Assembly (NCBI GenBank): GCA_029168955.1
Contig: JAPDOI010000445.1
Span: 496,001 to 560,000, forward strand
Direction: 5' to 3'
Source: Aplectana chamaeleonis
Lineage: Eukaryota; Nematoda; Chromadorea; Rhabditida; Cosmocercidae
Length of the DNA stretch: 64,000 nucleotides
Shown here: piece after piece, positions 11,016 through 21,620 of the stretch
Layout: every line of letters begins with the position of its first letter
Position numbering within the stretch: the stretch's first letter is position 1
Notes under the pieces: model-generated
Databases searched by the model: none
Told to the model about the DNA's origin: nothing
Seen by the model: the letters and a program-made list of their open reading frames with translations, nothing else
Program-made: the position numbers and the translations under genes

Positions 11016-11294
11016 CTGTGCTTCTCTGGGCCTAATTCCGGTCCGCAATTGAGTCTCGGCACGCTTTGCCGCCGCTCGCTTTCGAGTCGGAAGAGTTTCG
11101 AGCGCTGCAGCCGCCGATCTGTTGATTCTAGGTGGGTTTTGGAAACTAAAAATTAAACAAAATTTGAGAAAACTGTATAAAAAAGCCACATCGAGTCGAC
11201 TTTGGCGCTGGAAGCTCGACTGACTCGAGCGCGTGCGGCCGCGAAGCGCGTCGAGACGCAATTGCGGACCGGAATTTGGCACAGAGAAGCACAG
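11016..11294. mobile_element. ~278-bp TA-targeting palindrome, copy B
   Basis: TA (11014-11015), then CTGTGCTTCTCTGGGCC, and at the right end GGCACAGAGAAGCACAG, then TA (11295-11296). The arms contain GCGGCCGC-like sequence, and the centre holds CTAGGTGGGTTTTGGAAACT. The 105-aa minus-strand frame inside is a by-product of the palindrome. Confidence 0.85.
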
Positions 11295-11299
11295 TACCA

Positions 11300-11862
11300 C
11301 AGCTTTTGAAGAGATCCCTGGACCCAACATCTCTTCGAGGTTTTTAGGTAGGAACAGGACCCTTTTAAAGAGAAGGCTTGGGGGTTTTGGTTCTAATAGA
11401 CGTTGTGGTTAAGAAACGGACTGATTCATTCAAAGGCAAACGCTTGATAGCAGACTATAACGCTTGGCTGCTGGTACTGCACAAACAATATGGCGCGATC
11501 GTACGAGTCGAGCAAGGATTCAGACAAGGAGCAGTGGTCCACGTTTCTGATCCAGGTGAGAGTGTTATAAGACGCCCATTTCTACATGAGAAGGATCATT
11601 AGACGCTTATCAGCGCTTCCCATGACGGCTTCCTATGTGTTAAGGTAGCAAAGTTGAACACAAAACTTAGGAGTCAGGCAGTACTCTAACCTACATAGCG
11701 CCACTTTTTGGGCGAGAGTGTTACCATTACACCACTGACACCCGCTTTGCATTCCTCGGCTGGAATTTTATCTATATCATCAAACAAGAACCGTATTTTC
11801 AAATTTCAGAGTGAACCAACACTTATCTTTTCAGAAGACGCTCGACAAGTGTTACACTTTAT
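11300..11862. other. Unclassified stretch
   Basis: No gene, repeat partner or element end was recognised. Confidence 0.35.
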
Positions 11863-11864
11863 TA

Positions 11865-12100
11865 AAGACAGTGTTCACGATGAAAAAGTTGCACGTTTTT
11901 TTTGGCTAAAATGTAAGCTTTGGGTCCCTCTAAGAAGATTAAAAACGGAAGTGCGACGAAAAAACGGCAAGTGGGTGAAAATCTAATGGGCCAGCCAACC
12001 CTTTGGACCACTCCGCCCACGTCCTATAACAGTTTCCCTGAATTCGTGGTTAGATGAGGGACGGTTTCCGATTAAAAGCCCCGTTCTTCCCTTCATTCTC
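11865..12100. mobile_element. MITE fragment, AAGACAGTGTTCACGATG end
   Basis: The left terminus follows TA (11863-11864). Interior words shared with other group I copies include GGGACGGTTTCCGAT and CCCCGTTCTTCCCTTCATTC. No right terminus was found before the next element at 12172. Confidence 0.5.
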
Positions 12101-12171
12101 AACGAGGAGCCAGCCTTATGTTGAGTGAGGATCTGAAACGCTGTAAACAAAACCTACATACCACGCCTAGG

Positions 12172-12620
12172 GCATCTTTCATAGTCCTCACCGCAAGCGC
12201 GGCACGCGCGTGACGCGCGGGACGAGCGGTGGACTATAAAACTTTTCACCGCGCGGCACGCGCGGGACGAGCGGAAAGCCACTATAAAATCTCCAGCGGC
12301 ACCGCCATGGCGGTGCGGGTAAAAGTCGGGCCTCAACTGGGACTTGTACAGAAATTCCTCGCTTGCATTTGCGTATGCGGTGGCGCAGGATAGTCCCAAA
12401 ATTATTTATGTTGGAGTGGACTCAAATCGAGAAGCAGTTATTGATTGAAACGGTAAAACCACCACGGCGGTTTGGGCGGCGCCGCTATGGCGGTGCTGAT
12501 GGACTATAGTTCTTACTGCGCGTCACGCGCGCGTGCCGCGCGGGGTAAGAACTTTCATAGTCCACCGCCTCCCGCGCGTCACGCGCGTGCCGCGCTTGCG
12601 TTGAGGACTATGAAAGATGC
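12172..12620. mobile_element. GC-rich TIR element with CGCGTCACGCGC arms
   Basis: The ends GCATCTTTCATAGTCCTCA and its reverse complement are perfect, and both are bordered by CTAGG. The arms contain nested palindromes (GGCACGCGCGTGACGCGCGG; CACCGCCATGGCGGTG). It is far richer in CG dinucleotides than its flanks. No coding signal was seen. Confidence 0.7.
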
Positions 12621-12640
12621 CTAGGGAAACGAAACGAGCG

Positions 12641-12828
12641 GCCGGCAGACCTCGCTGGGTCGCCGGCAGCCCAGCCCTGCCGGATCGCTTTCCCATTTCT
12701 GCGGTCTGGGCAGCCGGCAGCCCAACCTCGGTCGGCTACTTTCGCATTTAGCAATCTGAGCTGCCGGCAGCTCAAACTGGCTGGGTTGATTTCCCATTTC
12801 TGCTGTTGTGCTGCCGGCAGCTCTGCTT
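12641..12828. repeat. ~50-bp tandem repeat with GCCGGCAG core
   Basis: GCCGGCAG occurs at 12641, 12662, 12713, 12763 and 12813, and the last three intervals are 50-51 bases. Between cores, TTTCCCATTTCTGC recurs. A 105-aa minus-strand frame across it is repeat-derived. Confidence 0.75.
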
Positions 12829-13049
12829 AACATGAGATTTTTTCTCCAAAATTTCTCAGTTCTTAGCAAATCCACTAAACTTTTGTAACTAGTTCGGTAA
12901 GGTACGAGTAAGGTGATTTTTGAGTTGTTTTGAGCCATTTAGCCCTTCAACTTCGCGTTTTGCCCTTCAACTTCCCCCGATATACAGCTTCGAACGGATT
13001 TAGTCGAAAACTTTGGAGACTCGACAAAAGAATCACATTCGAGCTTCAC

Positions 13050-15097
13050 CAGGGCTGTGCGTAATTACGGAATACGATTTACGATTTACGATTCACGAAG
13101 TTTCGGCCCAAAATCGTAACGAATCTTAACAAATCGTAACAAATTGTGAAAATGCGGTTGGAAGAACAATATAAGTTTGCGGTCCAGAACATAGATAAAT
13201 CAAGCACTACTTTCACATTCCTGATATTTGATTACTGTGCTTCTTTGGGCCAAATTCCGGTCCGCAATTGCTTCTCGACACGCTTTGCAGCCGCGCGCAT
13301 TCGAGTCGGAAGAGCTTCCAGCGCCGCAGCCGCCGATCTATTGACTCTAAGTGGGCCTCAGAAACTGGAAAGTATATAGAATTGGAGAAAACTATAGAAA
13401 AGAAATATCGAGTCGGCTTTGGCGGTGGAAACTCGACTGACTCCAGCGCGTGCGGCCGCAAAGCGTGTCGAGACGCAATTGCAGACTGGAATTTAGCCCA
13501 GATAAGTACAGTATCCTTTATAATCGCTATTTTCGGTTAAATCTTATTATTCCCTGCCGAGCGTAGACAACATGACATGGCTTAATATAATAGTTGATAA
13601 CGAGATTCAGGTATGACCGACCGCTCTGCTTCTCACACTGACCGACTCAAAAGTATTGAAGGGTTCCAACCTTTACTTGTTTCACATGCGAGCCAGGTCG
13701 GCGGAGCCGAGCTCAACAGTTCTTTATCTCCATGGAATGCTCTCGTCCGCCATCATGAACACGAGAGACGCAGACATATGGTAGAGCTGACGCCTATATC
13801 GGAGCGAAATTCCGGTCCGGAGTTGCACGCAACCGCTGTTGCAACACTTGTTGCAAACAGGGGCATGATGGGACTAAGAGGTCCTCCCACGATTAGTTTT
13901 CGTCCCAACACGTTTATCGTCGAACTGTAGCCTGCAAAAGCGATCGTCTGCAACTGCGGACTAGAGCTCCATCCCGCTATAGAAATAAAAATGGGCTTCG
14001 GTTCTGAAGCCACAGCTGGCTTATGGAGCAAATAAAGTTTGGAACCCACAACCTTCACCGCGAATGTTTAGCGGTTTGAAAGTAACGGGAGAAAACTGCT
14101 ATTTTGTGAATTAAAATCGGCTGAAGGATTAGGAAAATCTTTCTCTAACCTGAAAACATTATTCGACGATGAGTTTTACGGGGATCCCCGAAATAAGATT
14201 CGGTAGATATCTATGCCCAGAGGCAAGTTACCTGCGAGAGAAAAAGTGATAATTTCTCGATTTGATTAGGGAAGTTTCAAGAAATGTTATGACTGCATTC
14301 TATCATCTTTTCAAAAAGGTTATTACATGTTTTTAAAATTGGCGATTCAAGCCAAATCGAAGCAATTGCAAAGAAATAAGAAGAGTAAGAATTTTGTCAT
14401 TTTTAGGATCAGAGATTTGGAGGAAACCTTCACCTTTTTGCATTTCAGATTCCTAAGGTACCTAAACATCGCGAACCGCTATCTCCACCGCAACAAACTT
14501 ATGTTTATGGGAAGGAACGCTAATAAATTCATTCGGAGTAACGCTTCAGAAATGTAGAGGGCAGACTCGAATGGTTCAGAGAGTGGTCTTGGAAAAGTAC
14601 ATATATCTCCTTTAAAATAGCCACCTTGTCCAAGTATCCTTTCCTCGATCGATCGTGTCTAAAACTATCGAACCGCGATTTTTTTTCCTCATCACAGTGT
14701 TGACCTCCTTGACCTGGAATGAACTGTGTTTAGTGAGGCGATGATTCTTTATGTTTTTGTGTTTCTGTATGTTTTAAAACTTGGGCAGACGTGGCACAGG
14801 TTTGGTACTTGAATACGCGTTCAGTTTCAGTTTTGTCTATTTCATTGGTGTTTATTTAATTTCTTCAAGTACTGCTCAAAACAGTTTCATTTTGAGCCTC
14901 AGCCTCAAACTTCCATCTATACACTTCATCACTGAACTTTCGAGACGTTCCTACATCGAGTGAGGTTCGGGCTATGTGTGGGATTATAGCTCATTATCAG
15001 TTACGAATTACGAATTACGATTTACGAATTACGAGGAATTTTGAAAATTACGATTTACGATTTACGAAACTACAAAATTCAGTTACGCACAGCCCTG
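13050..15097. mobile_element. 2.05-kb non-autonomous hAT-like element
   Basis: The ends CAGGGCTGTGCGTAA (13050-13064) and TTACGCACAGCCCTG (15083-15097) are exact inverted repeats. Immediately inside each end lie clusters of ATTTACGA/ATTACGA words, the layout expected of hAT subterminal transposase sites. The 8-base flanks (AGCTTCAC, ATCACCAC) match at only five positions. The ~278-bp palindrome copy C is nested inside. No hAT transposase motif was seen in the interior frames. Confidence 0.7.
13235..13511. mobile_element. ~278-bp TA-targeting palindrome, copy C
   Basis: Flanked by TA at 13233-13234 and 13512-13513. The ends are CTGTGCTTCTTTGGGCC and GCCCAGATAAGTACAG. It is nested in the hAT-like element, so it is younger than it. 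Confidence 0.85.
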
Positions 15098-15099
15098 AT

Positions 15100-15340
15100 C
15101 ACCACCCCAGGTAACCCGTGGAAGAAATCTACGCCGAACGTTCATTAATTATCTGAAACGCTTTCTGAACCCTGTGATGGATGAGTACCCGCTAATATGT
15201 AAATAAGTTAACGTTGAACCCAAAATCCGTAGGCTATCACTATGCGAAGTTCGGAAAATATGATTCCACCCAAGATTTGCCCAGTTGGGTTTTTTAGGCG
15301 CTGAACACAATTTGAAGTCTGTTTCGAGATATTCGCCAGA
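15100..15340. other. Unclassified stretch
   Basis: Nothing recognised. Confidence 0.35.
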
Positions 15341-15344
15341 CTGC

Positions 15345-15655
15345 GCTATTTGGAGGGAGCAAAAGCTACGAAATTAGGTGAAAACTACCCATAACTATTT
15401 TAGAGTGATTCTGGAGAGCTGAAAAAGGCAAATTCGATTCCTACGTTCAAAAACTATCCTGAGAAAGTGCATTCCATTTGATATGGTCTCTTTGGAGGGA
15501 GTAAAAAAGCGTTTAAATCAAGTGATAAATTTCCATAACTTTTTTGAGAGTTATCCTAGACAGCTGAGGAGGGCAAAATCGAAATCAACGTCTAAACATT
15601 ATTTTAGAAAAGTGCATTCCATGTAAACTGGCCGGTTTGGGTAATAGTAGTTACC
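15345..15655. repeat. Tandem pair related to the Harbinger-like family
   Basis: CATTTGGAGGGAG-type sequence followed by CATAACT(A/T)TTTT, GAGAGCTGA / ACAGCTGAGGAGGGCAAA and GTGCATTCCAT recurs twice, about 140-180 bases apart. The GTGCATTCCATGTAAACTGG edge resembles the AAGTACATTCCATTAGAAATGG edge at 19645-19667. Confidence 0.4.
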
Positions 15656-15989
15656 TTTTCAGAGGCCAAACTATGACGCTAGTCTTCTTTCTGTTTCCTA
15701 TTCCTTTGAAAAATCGTTTGATAAAACCCCCCCCCAAATTGTTTGAGCAATTGGAACATACATTAAATGAGTGTTCTTGGAATTGTCAAGGTCTCAAATC
15801 ATTGGCGGAATGAGCTCATTTGGTTTGATAACCGTTTGATTGCACGTAGTCAGCGTAACCTTTGCACTGGAGCGCGTTATCTTCTCCTTCGCGGCCGGCA
15901 CCGAAGGAATCTACCCGAACTGTTAGTTCCTTCGCGGCCGGCAGCGGAGAGTATACCAAAAAAGCACCCAGGAATCAGTCTTAGGTTCT

Positions 15990-16708
15990 GTTAGGTGGAG
16001 GTTCCAGTTCTTTTAAATTTAAACTTAATAATTCTGAGCCTTTTGGAGGTTCGTATGCAGGCGGAAAAATAGTCGTTCGTTTGAAATATAGTAATATCAA
16101 CCAAGAAATATTAAAAATTTTGCACACCAGCGACTTTCTGAAATTTCCTCAAACAATGATTTTTTCAGAAATGGTATGTGGACTTTCAATATAATTTGTT
16201 TTGTCAAGCCTGAGGTTAGGAAAATGATGAAACACGGAACCAATCTCTGCTTCTTATAAGTTGTATCAAGCTGTTCTGGTGATGTGTAAGTTTTTCTTAG
16301 AAAACACCTGAATCGTCCTAAAGCAGTATCAATTTCGAAATTCTCCTGCCCGGTAGGGCGGAGCTACCAGTCTACTTGTATTAGATTTCGACGCTTATAG
16401 AAGAGATGAAGATGAACCAACAAGCCGAGCACAGAGTACATTATATAGCAGCTATGAAACGGGGAATTTTTAGAAGCTGAAAGGATTTTCTCAAATTGAA
16501 CTTCATTTCAGAGTTCCATCCTTGAAAAAAAAATTGTGTAAGAATCAGCACGGTTGTCGAGCTAAAAGGTACATTTTCTGCATTATTTGTTTTCTGCCTG
16601 TTAAATCGTACAAGGGGAATTTTTTCGTAAGTTCCCCCGAATATATTTTGTCGTTATGGGACCACAGCACTTCAAAATCAGCCGCATGTTCATTAGGGGC
16701 GGGACTAC
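15990..16708 (+). repeat. Modular repeat, blocks R and S
   Basis: R (to 16310) matches 41870-42160, including the ATATAGTAATATCAACCAAG stretch and the ATGGTATGTGGACTTTCAA site that serves as an empty target for the element at 54641. S matches 42170-42600. The second core, GGGGCGGGACTACT, is interrupted at 16709. Confidence 0.7.
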
Positions 16709-17288
16709 TCTGAGAGAAATTGCTGCTGCGGCTCCGCGATAGTGCCGCTTCGGAGCCTACAGGTACCAAAGCGGCACTATCGCGGAACTGCGCCGGCACT
16801 ACAGCGGAGCCGTGGCGGAATCACCGCGGAGCCGTAGCGGTGATGCGATAGTGCCGCAGAGGCTCCAGAAGAGGATCTGATATGAAGTTGTTGAAGAACG
16901 ATAGTTCAACTAGGGGGGCTGAGAATAAAAATACGCACCTGCGCTCATTACGTCATCTGTCTAGTAGAGACAGAGATTACTGCCTCCTTTGCGCCCAAGA
17001 AAATACGAAATTTACCTCAAACTTGGTTAATTGAACCGGCGACAACTTCGTTTCACCGCACAGGATAGTACATCGTACTCCACGCGGGTTCACTGCTGCA
17101 TCCTCGCGGAGCCGGGGCGGTTCTAACGCGGAGCAGATGCGGTACTATCGCGGCGATGCCGAGGCTCAAGACATGGCAGTAAAATCACCTGATCACGGAG
17201 CCGCTGCGGTACTATCGCGGAACTGTCGCGGTACAGTCGAGGGTCGCGGTACTTTCCCGGCACTGACACTGCAAATTTTTTCGGAGTA
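16709..17288. mobile_element. Insert with GCGGTACTATCGCGG repeats
   Basis: It splits the modular core GGGGCGGGACTAC from its normal continuation TTCACACGAGTTCGAATTC. The ends ACTCTGAGAGAAATT and AATTTTTTCGGAGT are imperfect inverted repeats. Two clusters (16723-16860, 17100-17275) carry many GCGGCACTATCGCGG / CGCGGAGCCG variants. No gene was seen. Confidence 0.55.
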
Positions 17289-17289
17289 C

Positions 17290-17446
17290 CTGTTCACACG
17301 AGTTCGAATTCCTTCAGTATTTTCTTTCTAAAAAAGATTTATGGTGAAATGCAGATGCGGAGCAGTTATAGTTCTTCAAGACTTTTCTGGAGACATTGCA
17401 TTTCTCTTAAGATGCTCCATCCCTACATAGTTTAGACTCCAGGCTA
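17290..17446 (+). repeat. Modular repeat, block T
   Basis: Continues block S after the insert. It matches 2440-2520 and 42600-42760 (TTTATGGTGAAATGCAGATG, TCTTAAGATGCTCCA). Confidence 0.65.
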
Positions 17447-17448
17447 TA

Positions 17449-18068
17449 CATTGGATCCGACTCATTTCGGAAAACTACAAAATCTGTTTTTCTCCTCACC
17501 GTCAACCTAATGTTTAGAGAACCTATTGTTTTCCAATCGAAACTCCTTATAACATTCATGCGAGGGCAAAATTGTCGTCGACATCATACTGAGTGATTGT
17601 AAAATGAAGGTATACTCTGTTTATCTCGAGTTGCACAAAACACGGTCCGCCAATAGTCCTCTAATTGGCCCGCTAGTAGCGTAGTGCACGTCCACGACGC
17701 GTTCTCGGCAGACCAGGGTGGCCGAGTGACGGCATTGACGAATAGATTGTTCTGCACACCGGGTGCACACCCGGGTCTGCCGAGAACGCGTCGTGGACGT
17801 ACACTACGGTACTAGCGGGCCAATTAGAGGACTATTGGCGGACCGTGTTTTGTGCAATTCAAGATAAACAGAGTATATTTGAAATGATTCGAATACACGA
17901 GAAAAAATTGGATGTTATAGAATGTCTTGTCTCAGAATCTCTTAGTTACTTAAACGTTCAGATCATTCTGCCTTTTCAGTCCAGACTCATGTAAACGTTA
18001 ACCTTTCAGTTCAGGTTAAAGCAAAAACGAGTGATTCTCGCAATTATCCTCAATGAGTCGGATCCAAT
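17449..18068. mobile_element. CATTGGATCCGACTCATT element, copy 1
   Basis: The left end CATTGGATCCGACTCATTT is mirrored by CAATGAGTCGGATCCAAT at the right. Removing the nested palindrome (17613-17875) leaves about 355 bp, agreeing with about 344 bp for copy 2 at 21393-23022 without its mariner. No transposase of its own. Confidence 0.7.
17613..17875. mobile_element. 263-bp palindrome TACTCTGTTTATCT
   Basis: TA (17611-17612) and TA (17876-17877) flank ends TACTCTGTTTATCTCGAG and AAGATAAACAGAGTA. The arms are about 105 bp and nearly perfect (GTCCGCCAATAGTCCTCTAA and its complement). The empty target AAATGAAGGCTATTTGAAAT is preserved at 21545-21564. Confidence 0.85.
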
Positions 18069-18069
18069 A

Positions 18070-18344
18070 CACTCTGCTTTTCTGGGTTAAATTCAGGTCC
18101 GCGATTGCGTCTCCACACGCTTTGCGGCCGCACGCGCTCGAGTCAAACGAGTTTACAGCGCCAAAGCCGACTCGATATGGCTTTTTTATACAGTTTTCTT
18201 TGTTTAGATTCCAGTCTTCAAAACCCACCTAGAGTCAACAGATTGGCGGCTGCGGCGCTGGAAACTCTTCCGACTTGAAAGCGCGCGGCCGCAAAGCGTG
18301 TCGAAACGCAATTGCGGACCGGAATTTGGCTCAGAGAAGCATAG
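18070..18344. mobile_element. ~278-bp TA-targeting palindrome, copy D
   Basis: It lies directly against the right end of the CATTGGATCC element. The right end CTCAGAGAAGCATAG precedes TA (18345-18346). Interior and arms match the other five copies, and the left end has changed to CACTCTGCTTTTCTGGG. Confidence 0.8.
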
Positions 18345-18347
18345 TAT

Positions 18348-19100
18348 GTACACTCCAGACCACTTTGGGCGAGGCTATCTAGTCACCTGGTTCGAGTTTC
18401 GGTGCTACTTCTCAACAACAATCACCAAAAACTCGTCCAGATTTGTTTCTATGGCAGCATTAAAATTGGAGATTTTCTGAGCGAAAATTGATCTCTTAAC
18501 TAAGGCTTCATGTTTGATTGTCGTCTTTGAAAAAAAATTATTTTATTTGAAAAGGTCCTCCTACCAAGAGATTTTGTTTTCTCGTGAATTCAATTTGTTC
18601 ATCGGTCCCAGTAGAGAAACACTCTCCAACATTATCTCAGATGTGATTTTTCTTCTCAGAAAAGGAGCACTCCAAAATTATCTCCCAGCTCATTCGGGGC
18701 GGGCCCAGCAGTACAGCCGCGTCAAAATTCAATGCTGTTTCAGCTTCTAGAGGTTCCACCCTTCAAACTAAGAGAGAAAATTGAAATAGATTTAGGTTTT
18801 TTCCCACTATAAGTTCATCGAAATAGGACATTTCTGCACAGCACCTTACCATTTCTCGGCCAAAAGTCTATTTTGAATTTATGACTTCTGAATTTTCTCT
18901 AAAAGAAATATCCAGTTTGAAACTCGCAACTATCTCTTCAATCGCGATGGATTCAGTGTTTTGGAGGGCTTATCGGCGTTGCGCAAACGAATTTTCAAAA
19001 TTCCACATCGCTGCAGGACCCCAAAATCAGTCCCTGGATCAATGGGGGCAGAGCCATCTGGTCCTATTTCGACGCTCAAATATTGCTTAAAAATCTCACG
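18348..19100 (+). repeat. Modular repeat, blocks U and V
   Basis: Cores GGGCGAGGCTATCTAGTC (~18367), GGGGCGGGCCCAGCAG (~18695) and GGGGGCAGAGCC (~19045). U matches 42800-43088 and V matches 44172-44590. The V segment also resembles block Y (7320-7620), showing internal duplication of the parent. Confidence 0.7.
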
Positions 19101-19109
19101 AGTTGGGCC

Positions 19110-19696
19110 GAGTACGTTCAGCTAATTGGAGCTCTGCAGCGCTCTGAACACTCACATGCCTATAATGACATCAAGCGGCTTGTCATTATAGGGATGTGTG
19201 GTGCTCAACACGAATCTGATATCAGTTTATCAATTTTTGACAGTTTACGGTAGATTACGGTGGGTATGCGGTAGTTTGCTCAAAGTCTCAGATTTCATTG
19301 AAAATTTTTATACGGGAGTTTTTTGGGCTATTGATTACGAATTCGATGTCCATTTGTTGATTTTCGGATTACTCAGGTAGGTTTTGCCCCCCGAATAGCA
19401 AGGTACTCACCGTAACCTACAGTAAACCTCATAACTGCGACAAACGAACCTCAGATTTGCGTTCACCGCCCAAGACTACCGCTACGTACATGTTTTTAGA
19501 GCAATCAGTAAAATTATTTCAAAACACCCTAAAACTTGCCCTTACCTCCTTGCGAAGTACTAAAAACGTTCATAACTACTTTCGGAGTGAGTCTAGTCAG
19601 CTGCAATGAGCATATTCAAACTTTATGTCCAAAAAATGGTTCTAGAGAAGTACATTCCATTAGAAATGGCCAGTTTGACCAAATGGAGTTCCATTG
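19110..19696. mobile_element. Fragment of the ~1.08-kb Harbinger-like family
   Basis: GACAGTTTACGGTAGATTAC then GGTGGGTATGCGGTAGTTTG, and GAAGTACATTCCATTAGAAA near the right end, match 43089-45682. The right end reads GGAGTTCCATTG then TTA. The left terminus is unclear. Confidence 0.5.
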
Positions 19697-19712
19697 TTAG
19701 CAGAAGAGATTA

Positions 19713-20197
19713 AAGGCAGTGTTCACGATAAGAATCGTTTTTCTGCTTCTCCGCCTATCTTGAAGACGGTCCCATGCCGATTCCAATGATGTGTTTGGGA
19801 TCGTACAAGACCTTCTGGGAACGAAGTTATGGTCCCTCAAAAATTGAGATAGGTAAGCATGGTGGACGAGTTGTCCGAGGCTTGTAACTCCCGTCTTTTG
19901 CAGCCGATGTATGCGAGCTGACCTGGGTAGAGAGATAAGTTGGGAATAAAAGGAAGAACGGGGCTATAGATCGGAAATCATCGCTCATCTCACAATCTCG
20001 AGCATTCATTTGTTCACGTCGGTGGGCGTGGAAAGTGCATCTAGGGGTGAAGAGCTGACGGGTGTCCAACTTTGGGCCCGAAAGGGGCCGTTCCGAGCTC
20101 ATTTTTCTTACTTTTTTCAACGTTAGGGTTGCGCTAGGCCCCGTATCTGCCGATCTCCATAAAAAACAGACATGGTTTTTATCGTGAACACTGCCTT
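19713..20197. mobile_element. Group I MITE, 485 bp, complete
   Basis: TA (19711-19712), AAGGCAGTGTTCACGATAAG, and at the right TTATCGTGAACACTGCCTT then TA (20198-20199). The interior carries the shared core GGTGGACGAGTTGTC at about 19861 and CTTTTGCAGCCGATGTATGC. The 97-aa minus-strand frame is a repeat by-product. Confidence 0.85.
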
Positions 20198-20199
20198 TA

Positions 20200-20835
20200 A
20201 GAGACCTGGTAGGAGAGTATTGCGGGTACGTATAAGCACATCAACCACTTGTTCAACATGACATGCTGAGATGATCGCTGTTGGCTGAAACATTCGAAAC
20301 ACGAATGAAACAGAATGAATAATTCTTTATCAGTGAAATTAATGGCACCAGTAGAAAGTCTAAAACGTAAGGAGGCCGTATATATGATGTGATTGGTGGA
20401 AGGCGGCATTGACAGATTGACTGGTCAGTTCCTCAATAAATAACTATTTTCAATAGATCAGGAAGGTTTCAAAAGATGTATGGTAGAAGAAACGAACTGG
20501 AAAAGGCAAACGAAGTCAACATTATGTTCTTCTCTATCGACTGGCTTGATAATAGCAGCACATCCGTACTTGGTGCCGTCAGCCATGTGGAGAGTCTGAA
20601 TGCATCGACTTCACATATTGAACTTGACAGCCGATAGACTTTAAGTCGCTTCTGGTGGTGAGGATAGTTAGCAGAAGATCATGTTTTTGATTCGAACAAA
20701 ACAGTTGCCTCGGATTAGGTTGAAATTGGAAGGCTTCCATGTGAACGTTGACATTACAATACTCGAATGTACAAAAATGTATTTTTCTTTGAGTTTTCCA
20801 TTTTCTATTCAGTAGTGTTCATTTGAAATGTTTTT
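20200..20835. other. Unclassified stretch
   Basis: No repeat partner in the window and no recognisable coding exon. Confidence 0.4.
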
Positions 20836-20837
20836 TA

Positions 20838-21286
20838 AAGGTAGTGTTCACGATGAATCTCGTTCTCGAGGTCTCGGTGAGAAACACTAAGTTGGCAGGC
20901 GCTGTAGAGGATAGGGTCGAAGAAAGAAACGAAAACTGATCAGAAATAAATACAAACGGCTTCGAAAGCTCTCCCGGTGCGCCTACCTATCCCGGTCCGC
21001 CCCCAAATCGGACGAGCTTGTGGCGACGCACACGTTTTGATGGAAAATTGCCAAGCAGCTCTGCCGCAGTTGGCATTATCGATTCGCGCAAATTTCGCGA
21101 TTAGTGCGCGCTTGCCGCAATCAGCGGGGTGCATGATTCTCGTCCACTCCCTGAATCTAGAAACCGCTATTTTGACATATTCTGGACGTTTTTCTTCCCT
21201 GTTTCTTCGCTATTAGTTACTTCACGGCCAAACAATACCATTTTTGCGTCTAACTCGAGTGCGATATTCATCGTGAACACTGCCTT
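20838..21286. mobile_element. Group II MITE, 449 bp, complete
   Basis: TA (20836-20837) with AAGGTAGTGTTCACGATG, and at the right CATCGTGAACACTGCCTT then TA (21287-21288). The interior is the inverse of 1188-1619, with TCCCGGTCCGCCCCCAAATC and GATTCTCGTCCACTCCCTGA matching. Confidence 0.85.
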
Positions 21287-21620
21287 TAAGGATAGACATA
21301 TGCAAAAGTCATATACAGTTAGGTACGTGCATTGCTTCATCAGGAGAAAAAACATTTGAATCTCACCGGCGGCTGGCGGTATAGTAAGTAAACGTTGGAT
21401 CCGATTCATTTCGGAAACTGCAAAAGTTGTTTTTCTCTTCGTGATCAGCCTAATGCTTGAAGAAAAAATTCTTTTCTAATCGAAGCTCATTATAACATTC
21501 ATGCGAGGACAAATTTGCCGTTGACTACATATTAGTTTTCGTAAAATGAAGGCTATTTGAAATTAATCGGATATCCAAAAAAATCGGATATTTTAGACTT
21601 TCTTGTCACAAAACCTTCTA

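Noticed and set aside
13613..14058. 105- and 101-codon frames in the hAT-like element as transposase
   Set aside because: No BED finger, RNase H-like catalytic motif or dimerisation signature was seen, and the two frames overlap on opposite strands.
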